Positions 56,813 to 64,000 of a DNA stretch of 64,000 nt are shown here, piece by piece (positions within the stretch are counted from its first letter, which is position 1; every line of letters starts with the position of its first letter). The stretch lies in NCBI RefSeq assembly GCF_027172205.1, contig NC_070614.1:47246001-47310000 (forward strand), written 5' to 3'. The position numbers were made by a program, and so were the translations under genes. Below the pieces are notes generated by a model that saw only the letters and a list, made by a program, of their open reading frames with translations, did no database searches and had not been told where the DNA came from. Source of the stretch: Podarcis raffonei. Lineage: Eukaryota; Chordata; Lepidosauria; Squamata; Lacertidae.

Positions 56813-56940
56813 GGGAAAAATGGTATGCACCTCCTCTGAAAAGCCAAACAATCATTTCTTCAGACACTTCCAAGAACAAGTTCTCCCTCCAGCTGAACTC
56901 CCTGACAGCTGCCGACATTGCTGTGTATATCTGTGCCTGA
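56813..56940 (+). pseudogene. IGHV fragment (family A-related), first of the right-hand group
   Basis: Only CDR2/FR3 to the end of the V exon: [39 protein letters not shown], then TGA where the Arg of CAR should be. Leader, FR1 and FR2 are missing; the sequence before 56813 is unrelated. A degenerate RSS follows: heptamer CACTGTG 56947-56953, 23-bp spacer, nonamer TACAAAAAG 56977-56985. Its downstream text matches that after the segment at 59.1 kb. Confidence 0.85.
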
Positions 56941-57173
56941 GAACCACACTGTGAGACAACGTCAATTGGGGATATGTACAAAAAGAGGAAATTCAATCCA
57001 AACACAAATCTCTGGCTCTACTCTGTGCCACCTCCAACACAGAGGAATTTATACCCATCATGCAAAGAGAGAAAGCAGATATCTTTAACGTTCAGGCCTA
57101 TTCAGCATGAATGAATGAAACCTTATATGGCCTGCAATCAGTTTGGTACTTTAATACTGTCCTTCTCTACATC

Positions 57174-57393
57174 CACTGGTGGAGGAAAGTGGGGGTGGGA
57201 GAGCTCACCAACCCTGGCACCATCGGGGAGGGGAGTATCATCACAGCCGCCCCCCGGACACGCGCCACTCACACCCCCACCGCTCCAGGCGCCATGCCCC
57301 TGCAGCAATACACCACACCCCCAGGACGCACGTCAGCCACGCTCCCACCTGCCTTCTGCCCCCAGTGTCAGAGCATGCAGCTTCACCACTGTA
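57174..57393. mobile_element. GC-rich 220-bp insertion element, copy 3
   Basis: C-rich module related to 1387-1620 and 26691-26915. It starts CACTGGTGGAGGAAAG and ends GAGCATGCAGCTTCACCACT. The tandem paralog at 59600 lacks it. TACATC stands on both sides (57168-57173 and 57394-57399) as the target duplication. No family name can be given; no coding capacity is credible. Confidence 0.7.
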
Positions 57394-57480
57394 TACATCA
57401 GCAGATTAATGCAAAGCCAATACTTTTTTCACTTTCTCTCAAAACTCTCAAAACCTTTCACCTCACATAGCCTTCCCACT

Positions 57481-57926
57481 ATGCCAGTATTCATTGCACT
57501 GGCTGCTTCCTCCTTTGGTGTGTTGGGATTTATAGTCTATTGTGCCACTAGAACTGTATCCCAGATGATAACCAGTGGCTTCTGTTTCTATTTAAATTAT
57601 TTCTTCTTTTTCCACTTCCAGTTCCAGATGTACTTTCCCAGATAGTTCTGACCCAGTCGTCGGAACCAGTATTGGAAAAACCTGGAGAATCCCATAAATG
57701 AACCTGTAGTACCTCTGGGTTTGAGATTTACAGCAACACTATGTGGCAGATGAGAGAAACCTGGTGAAGGTCTAGAATTCATTATTCAGTATAATAATGT
57801 TTGGAGCAAATATAACACCTATGTAGTCTGAGGGCGATTCACAGCCTCAGAAAGCAGCCCCAACTTCTATCTGCAGATGAACAAAATGGAAGAAGGAAAT
57901 ACAGCCATGTATTACTGTGCAAGAGA
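57481..57926 (+). pseudogene. IGHV segment C1 (family C), pseudogene
   Basis: A third V family. Leader exon 57481-57517 (MPVFIALAASSF) with a GTGTGT donor, 104-bp intron, V exon from 57622 (VPDVLSQIVLTQSSEPVLEK). The FR1 start looks light-chain-like, but the 23-RSS and the FR3 (GRFTAS...NFYLQMN, AMYYCARD) are heavy-chain. Defects: TGA in FR1 after ESHK, a frame change in FR2 after the first Trp, and TGA just before GRFTAS. RSS: CACAGTG 57927-57933, 23-bp spacer, AAAAAAACC 57957-57965. It shares the TGA before GRF with C2, so that stop predates their duplication. Confidence 0.85.
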
Positions 57927-57965
57927 CACAGTGAGAGAGATTCGATTAGACCTCAGAAAAAAACC

Positions 57966-58780
57966 TCATCACTAAATGAGATTTAGCAAAGACCTACCAG
58001 AGGGGGCAGAAGAGAACCACAAATGAGACAAGCAGATATAACAAGGAAGGATATTATAGAAAAGCTATTAAGAACAGCTGCTATTCTTCGGCCCATTCCA
58101 ACATGATGTGTGGCTCCAGGGTCATTCTGATCACTATGAATTCTCTGACAAACTCATTTTAGGGGAAATGAATACAAAATGCCAATTGTTCAAATGTGAA
58201 ATCTTGTGCAGTTGATTATTATTATTATTATCATTGGAAAGAGCATAGAATATTCTTCTGACAGTGAGACATACTGGAAATATTATTATTTGTCTATCCT
58301 GAATTCCAGGAGCTCGGATGCACTTAGGTGATGGAATTTGAAGAAAGTATCAGGAAATTTCAGGAGGGATTTCCTGTTCCTGTGAAAGTTCTGGCTGTGT
58401 TCAACTTTACTGGCTGAAACACAAGCTGGATAGAAGAGCCTTAGCCTAGAATAGAACTTGAACTGCAATCCTAGAAAGTGATATTATAAAGCCTGTTTTA
58501 TGTGAAACCCTGAAAGGTAATTGAATGGACTTTTCTTTTTGAAGTAAAAACAGAGTTCACATTAAAATGTAGCTTAGAAAATGGTTCAGAATGTAAGGCA
58601 GATATCCAGATCATGATTTCTTGAAAGTTATGTTCTTCATAATCTATAATACTGACTTTACAGTAAAAATGTGTGTTTACATATTGAAAACACGCTTGGA
58701 AGGTAAAGCAGGCCAACCCTGACCTGTGCCCAGTTTACCACAGTCTCTTTATATAACATAGCTTACTATTGGAAGAACAC
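57966..58780. repeat. Downstream part of tandem unit 1
   Basis: No gene. Aligns with 60200-61190 (CTACCAGAGGGGGCAGAAGA, GTGTGGCTCCAGGGTCATTC landmarks). The second unit carries about 170 extra bp near 60860-61030. Confidence 0.65.
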
Positions 58781-58842
58781 ATGCAAATCACTCAAGAAGG
58801 CTGGAGGCGGTCTTGAGGAACCCTCTGTCCCCTCAATATAAA
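58781..58842 (+). promoter_or_regulatory. V promoter: octamer and TATA box
   Basis: Consensus octamer ATGCAAAT 58781-58788 and TATAAA 58837-58842. Confidence 0.78.
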
Positions 58843-58911
58843 CTCCTGACTTTTTTCCAGGCCCAAACCCTCCTTTTTCCTGCCTCACTAGGGCAGTTCT
58901 TTGTTAACACC

Positions 58912-59379
58912 ATGAGGTTTCTGCTGTTGTTTTCTTTGGTGGCCTTTCAAAAATGTAAGTGTATATTCTATGGGAAGTTCAAAAATATAGGTTGATTTCA
59001 TGCAGTGATTAGATGATGTTCAGTAGATGATGCTCAATTCATTATAGTTATCTCTTTCAAGGGGTCCTTTCCGATGTTCAGCTCGTATCTTCTGGTCCAG
59101 GAACAGTGAGGCCTGGAGAGAACCTTCGTCTGCTCTGTAAAGTTACTGGTGTCTCCATCACTGATTCAAATTCTGTTTGGAACTGGATCCGTCAGCCTTC
59201 TGGCAAAGTTCTGGAGTGGATTGCAAGAATATACTCCCATGATGGGGGGGAAATGGTTTGCTGCTTCTCTTCAGAGTCGTGTGACCATTTCTTCAGACAA
59301 CTCCAAGAATGAGTTTTCCCTCCAACTGAACTCCCTGACAGCTGCTGACACCGCTGTGTATTTCTGTGCCCGAGAACCA
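58912..59379 (+). pseudogene. IGHV segment D1 (family A-related), one-base frameshift
   Basis: Leader exon 58912-58954 (MRFLLLFSLVAFQK), V exon 59062-59379. FR1 [30 protein letters not shown]1 [12 protein letters not shown]2 [14 protein letters not shown], then a run of seven G at 59244-59250 in CDR2 carries one base too many against the sister at 61.66 kb, shifting the frame. After it, FR3 ([27 protein letters not shown]) continues in another frame. FR2 has Val for Gly in KGLEW. RSS: CACAGTG 59380-59386, 23-bp spacer, TACAAAAAA. Everything else is intact, so the loss is recent or could be a sequencing error in a homopolymer. Confidence 0.85.
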
Positions 59380-59418
59380 CACAGTGAGACAAGGCCGATT
59401 GGGCATTTGTACAAAAAA
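59380..59418 (+). other. V recombination signal of D1
   Basis: Heptamer CACAGTG; nonamer TACAAAAAA with 23-bp spacing, or ACAAAAAAG with 24. Confidence 0.78.
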
Positions 59419-59696
59419 GAGGAAATTCAGTCTCAACACAAGTTTCTGTCTCTACTCCGTGCCACCTCCAACACAGAAAAATTTATACCCATCTTGCAAA
59501 GAGAGAAAGCAGATGTCTTTAACATTCAGGCCTATTCAGGATGAATGAATGAAACCTTATCTTGGCTGCAGTCAGTTTGGTATATTAATACTGTCCTCCT
59601 CTACATCAGCAGATTTATCCAAAGCTAATACTTTCCCCCCTTCCTACCTCAACTCTCAAAACTCTCAAAACCTTCACCTCACACAGCCTTCCAGCT

Positions 59697-60143
59697 ATGC
59701 CAGTATTCATTGCACTGGCTGCTTCCTCCTCTAGTATGTTGGGATTTATATTCTATTGCACCACTAGCATTGTATCCCAGGTGATAACCATTGGCTTCTG
59801 TTTCTATTTAAATTATTTCTTCTCCCCCTCCTTCCAGTTCCAGATGCACTTTTCCAGATAGTTCTGACCCAGTCTTTGGAACCAGAATTGAAAATACATG
59901 GAGAATCCCATAAATGCACCTGTAGCACCTCTGGATTTGATATTTACAGCAACACTATGTGGCTGGTCAGACAGAAACCTGGTGAAGGTCTGGAATTCAT
60001 TATTTGACATAATAATGTTGGAAGCAAATATGACACCTCTGCAGTCTGAGGGCGATTCACGGCCTCAAAAACAGCCCAAACTTCTATCTGAAGATGAACA
60101 ACCTGGAAGAAGGAAATACAACCATGTATTACTGTGCAAGAGA
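59697..60143 (+). pseudogene. IGHV segment C2 (family C), pseudogene
   Basis: Tandem copy of C1. Leader exon 59697-59733 (MPVFIALAASSS, GTATGT donor) and V exon from 59838 (VPDALFQIVLTQSLEPELKI). FR1 and FR2 are open here (GESHKCTCSTSGFDIYSNTM, WLVRQKPGEGLEFII). Then TGA after FII, the shared TGA before GRFTAS, and one base missing after TASK, which shifts the frame. The V end still reads TMYYCARD in its own frame. The RSS is decayed: heptamer TGCAGTG 60144-60150, nonamer position CGGGGGAAA. Confidence 0.85.
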
Positions 60144-60199
60144 TGCAGTGAGAAAGATCCGATTAGACCTCAGCGGGGGAAAGCTCATCACTAAATGAA

Positions 60200-61190
60200 C
60201 TTTAGCAAAGACCTACCAGAGGGGGCAGAAGATAACCACAAATGAGACAAGCAGATATAACAAGGAAGGAGATTATAGAGGAGCTATTAAAAACTGTTGC
60301 TATTCTTTGGCCCATTCCAACATGACGTGTGGCTCCAGGGTCATTCTGATCACTATGAATTCTCTGGCAGACTCATTTTAGGGGAAATGAATACAGAAAT
60401 GCCAATTATTCAAATGTGAAATCTTGTGCAGTTGATTATTATTATTATCATTGGAAAGAGCATAGAATGTTCTTCTTACAGTGCGACATACTGGAAATAT
60501 TGTGATTTGTCTATCCTGAATTCCAGGAACATGGACGCAGGCTTAGGTGATGGAATTTGAAGAAAGCATCAGGAAATTTCAGAAGGGATTTCATCTTCCT
60601 GTGAAAGTTCTGGCTGTGTTCAACTATACCGGCTGAAACACAGGCAGAATAGAAGAGCCTTATCCTTCAATTCATTCAGAGTAGACTGAAATCCTGGAAA
60701 GTGATATTATAAAGCCTGTTTTATGTGAAACACTGAAACTTATTTGGTTGCACTTTTCTTTTTGGAGTAAACACAGAGTTCACATTAAAATGTAGATTAG
60801 AAAATGGTTCAGAATGTAAGGCAGCTATCCAAATCATGATTTCTTGAAAGTTATGCTCAGTGTTTTTTTTCTGGGGGCAAGGGTGCAGGAAGACACATAC
60901 CTTTAAACATTTTTTTGAATCTTTATACTTTTGTCCATTTATTGTATTTATTTTTCCAGATTTGAACTATAAAATGGTGATTTTCTTGAGTCAAAATGAG
61001 AGTTACCTTAAACTTTTTTTTTAGAAAAAATCACTGGTTATGCTTCTCATAATCTATAATACTGACTTAACAGTAAACATCTTAGCATATATATTGAAAA
61101 CATACTTTGAAGGCAAAGCAGGTCAACCCTGACTTCAGCCCAGTTTCTCACAGTCTTTTTATATATCATAGCTCAACATTGCAAGGACAC
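60200..61190. repeat. Downstream part of tandem unit 2
   Basis: No gene. Aligns with 57966-58780, with an insertion of about 170 bp near 60860-61030 containing T-rich tracts. Ends at the promoter of D2. Confidence 0.6.
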
Positions 61191-61252
61191 ATGCAAATCA
61201 CTCAGGAAGGCTGGAGGTAGTCTTAAGGAACTCTCTGCCCACTCAATATAAA
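61191..61252 (+). promoter_or_regulatory. V promoter: octamer and TATA box
   Basis: ATGCAAAT 61191-61198 and TATAAA 61247-61252, 124 and 70 bp before the leader ATG. Confidence 0.8.
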
Positions 61253-61321
61253 TTCCTAACTTTCTTCCAGGTCCAAATCCTCCTTTTTTCTGCCTCACTA
61301 AGACACTTCTTTGTTAAAAAC

Positions 61322-61796
61322 ATGAAGTTCTTGCTGTTCTTGTTTTCTTTGGTGGTCTTTCAAAAATGTAAGTGTATATTCTGTGGGAAGTTCAAATATA
61401 TAGGTTGATTCCATGCAGTGATTAGATTATGTCCATTAGACGATGCTCAATTCAATTCATTATATTTCTCTTTTTTCAAGGGGTCCTTTCCGATGTTCAG
61501 CTTGTTTCTTCTGGGCCAAGAACAGTGAGACCTGGAGAGAATCTCCATCTGCTCTGTAAAGTTACTGGTGTCTCTATCACTGATTCAAGTTCTGTTTGGA
61601 ACTGGGTCCGTCAGCCTGCTGGCAAAGGTCTAGAGTGGGTTGCAAGAATATACCCCTATGATGGGAGAAAATGGTTTCCTGCTTCTCTTCAGAGCCGTGC
61701 GACCATTTCTTCAGACAACTCCAAGAACGAGTACTCTCTCCAGCTGAACTCCCTGACAGCTGCTGACTCAGCCATGTATTTCTGTGCTCGAGATAG
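61322..61796 (+). CDS. IGHV: IGHV segment D2 (family A-related), intact
   Basis: Leader exon 61322-61367 (MKFLLFLFSLVVFQK) with a GTAAGT donor, V exon 61481-61796 after TTTTTTCAAG. FR1 [30 protein letters not shown]1 SITDSSSVWN, FR2 [17 protein letters not shown]2 RIYPYDGRKWFPAS, FR3 [17 protein letters not shown], end DSAMYFCARD. Open throughout, with both cysteines and the FR2 tryptophan. It is the only usable V segment right of the V2R block and therefore probably the one nearest D-J in this window. Confidence 0.92.
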
Positions 61797-61835
61797 CACA
61801 GTGACACACGGCAATTGGGACTCTGAACAAAAAGA
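61797..61835 (+). other. V recombination signal (23-RSS)
   Basis: Heptamer CACAGTG 61797-61803, 23-bp spacer, nonamer ACAAAAAGA 61827-61835. Confidence 0.87.
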
Positions 61836-62920
61836 AGAAACTGATTCTGAATGCAGAAAGTTGGTTCTATTCAATCGGAATGCATAAATTACTTTGCAAA
61901 CGCAATGCAAAGTAAGTCAAGTAGAAAATTAAAGAAGTACTGAGGCATTTTTTAGGTAAAGGTTCTCATGTTCTTTTCTGTATTTAGGCAGGTAATCATG
62001 ATGGTGGACTCGATTCCCGTGTCAGTTTATTCTAGCTGTATGTTTCTGTGCATCCAACCAAATATCTTGGTTTTGCTTCCTCAGCAAAGAGGAAAATGCA
62101 TGAGAATCTTCCATGCTGGAACCAATATTTTCTGTGAAAATTCTTTACAGTGGTACTTGCAGACCAGGCAAGGACCAGGACACACATATCCAGCCCCTCC
62201 CAGTTGTGATGGTTGTGTAGATGTATCTGCAGTTTCTTCAGTGTGCAAGGAGTTCTGATGGGAAAACTACCATTCTTAATACCATGCCTCTTCTTAGATT
62301 TGAAGAGGGGTAGATGACTTTAGCACTTAGCAAGATCTATGTATTAATGTAACATCAATCTCATAGCTCTTTTCCAGAACTCAGTTCATCCTTTGTTACC
62401 ACACAAACATCTCTTGGTAAAGCAGGCCTCAGAAATTCCTGCTGTTACTGCTTCTCCTCAAAGGACGGCAGCAGAGTATAAAGAGAATACATTTGACCAT
62501 TGGCGAGGAGGGAAATGAAACCGACATCTGAAAGTATTATTTTGTGGTTTCAAATGTAAAGCTGACTAATTCTACAACCGTTTACCCCGAAACCAGTGTT
62601 GTGTAATGTCTCAGGAGTTTGACTCCCCAGAGATTTCCCTGCGATTTATTCTTGAAACATGACGCAGCCAGACTCCTCACTTTCCGGCCTAAGGAGTGAA
62701 CAAAAAAATGCTCAGCTTGCCTTGACTTAGGTGTACATGCTTCTTTATTAATTACACAGCCAGACTGTGTTCAGTGGAGAAAACCTGGTGGGATCCAAGC
62801 AGATTCTGCACATGGAACCTGAATAAAAGTCTCGTCATTCTATATGGTCAAGTTACCATAGCGGAAGGAATGTGCATTGAGAGAGCCTGCAAGTCAGCAG
62901 AAGGAACTCAGAAATTAAAA
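61836..62920. other. Flank between D2 and D3
   Basis: No gene and no repeat I can name. Confidence 0.45.
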
Positions 62921-62923
62921 ATT

Positions 62924-63081
62924 GGACCAAGAATATACCCCCATGATGGGAGAAAATGGTTTGCTGCTTCTCTTCAGATCTGTGTAACCATTTCTTCAGA
63001 CAACTCCAAGAATGAGTTCTCCCTTCAGCTGAACTCCCTGGCAGCTGCCGACAACGCTGTGTATTTCTGTGCTCGAGATAG
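62924..63081 (+). pseudogene. IGHV fragment D3, 5' part missing
   Basis: Starts in CDR2 ([16 protein letters not shown]) and runs to the V end ([31 protein letters not shown]). Leader, promoter, FR1 and FR2 are absent; unrelated sequence precedes it. The signal is altered: three extra bases give CACAGCAGTG where D2 has CACAGTG. The copy spaced 23 bp from the nonamer ACAAAAAGA is AGCAGTG, a poor heptamer. No stop is seen in what remains. Confidence 0.85.
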
Positions 63082-63169
63082 CACAGCAGTGAGAGACAGC
63101 AATTGGGACTGTGAACAAAAAGAAGACACTCATCACACACACACAATATATTTGTCAACCATAGGATAA

Positions 63170-64000
63170 GGTTAACTAGACTCCCTCCCCACTTATTCCT
63201 GATGCAGATCTATATTCCTCCTTTATCTCCTCCACCAGATCTGGGCAAAACAGTTTAAGAGGGAAGTTGGTAAGATAGAATGTGTGCACAAGAAGGTGAC
63301 CAAAATCATAACATGTGTCTGCTTCTAATCTTCCCACTTTCTAAAATTTATTTATTGGTTGTGCTGTTGTTTTTTGTAAATCTATCAAAGATTAAAATAA
63401 AAATGGCATTAAGGGGCATTCTAATGACAGTGGAGGGTAGGTCTTCTGTGTGATGGCCCTGGCTGTTCTTCTGATAGGAAATGCACGCCATAGGAGAGAA
63501 TAAAAAGTGGGTCAAGGAGGGTCAGTTGTGGGGGGTGGGGAGTGATGAATGTCCTTATTTTCATCTGAGGAATCTTGGAGGTTATGCAATCATATACTCT
63601 GGGCTTTCAGGAGCTTCACCCTCTCTCTCTATTTATGCAATCCCAACAGGCAGGATAAAGAGGAGGCCTGCTGAGTCAGTTTTGTGGGACAGGACCTTTG
63701 CAGACATGCCTGAACAAATGCCCAGAGCAGAGATGTACCAAAGAGCAAGTGCTGAGGAGGGGAAACCATCTCTCTGTCCAGGCATTCTCAATGACAAATA
63801 AGGAAGACCTGGAAAAGCCCGCACCATTCTGCTTGTAAGAGCCACTTTATATTCCACCTGTCATTGGAGGAGGGGCTCATGCAAATATGGGGGCGGACAG
63901 AGTTCCTCTTCAAAAGGAAATTCACCACATTAAAGACCCTGACCTTTTCTCCATTTCAAAAGATCATCTTTCCTCAATAGGTTACCTATACAAATTATGA
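63170..64000. other. Right edge, flank with possible next V promoter
   Basis: No gene. A perfect octamer ATGCAAAT lies at 63879-63886, followed by text like GACCTTTTCTCC; a leader exon would be expected about 110-130 bp on, at or beyond the window end. Confidence 0.4.

Noticed and set aside
63481-63801. 106-codon frame at 63.5 kb
   Set aside because: No recognisable domain or splice context; probably chance.

Overview
The window looks like squamate reptile (most likely lizard) nuclear DNA. Three things point there: several full-length Sauria-type tRNA SINEs with the ...TACCTTTACCTTT tail, BovB (RTE) LINE ends, and an immunoglobulin heavy-chain V array mixed with class C vomeronasal (V2R) receptor genes. 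It is a germline piece of the IGHV locus. I count 15 V segments: 7 that read as intact (leader, intron, V exon, RSS) and 8 broken or partial. No D, J or constant exon is visible. All V segments but one lie on the + strand, so the D-J side is probably to the right.

Layout. 1-35 kb is a V array built from repeated units of two families. Family A ([10 protein letters not shown]..., 'YPYDG') has V exons at about 3.0, 15.0, 17.1 and 25.4 kb. Family B (EVQLVESGGD...) has V exons at about 12.6, 28.5, 31.6 and 34.7 kb, plus an inverted fragment at 4.9 kb. The array has been hit by two young Ty1/copia-type LTR fossils (5.4-8.9 kb on +, 18.1-21.6 kb on -), a 5'-truncated L1 (21.7-23.9 kb), L2-type LINE 3' ends (9.8-11.0 kb, and 28.6-28.9 kb inside a V exon), SINEs and MITEs. 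Because units are paralogous, the empty target site of several insertions can be read elsewhere in the same window.

36-56 kb interrupts the V array with a divergent V2R pair. The six-exon gene on the + strand (47.8-55.5 kb) is complete and in frame, 875 codons. Its partner on the - strand (44.5-37.1 kb) keeps all six exons but is out of frame at the exon 5/6 junction. Introns carry Sauria SINEs, MITEs and LINE pieces. Copies of the V2R 3' flank at 36 and 45.5 kb show that the pair is the remnant of a larger array.

56.8-63.2 kb returns to V segments: a family A relative (SSGP..., 'GVSITDS...VWNW') at 56.8, 59.1, 61.5 and 63.0 kb, alternating with a third family C (QIVLTQS...) at 57.6 and 59.8 kb, arranged as a 2.4-kb tandem duplication. 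Only the segment at 61.3-61.8 kb is intact. An octamer at 63.88 kb may belong to another V gene beyond the end.

Working together: each intact V gene has an octamer promoter, a split leader and a 23-bp-spacer RSS, so it can be transcribed and joined to D-J. If D-J lies to the right, joining any V gene left of 36 kb would delete the V2R pair from that B-cell chromosome. All calls come from reading the sequence by eye; no database search was run.
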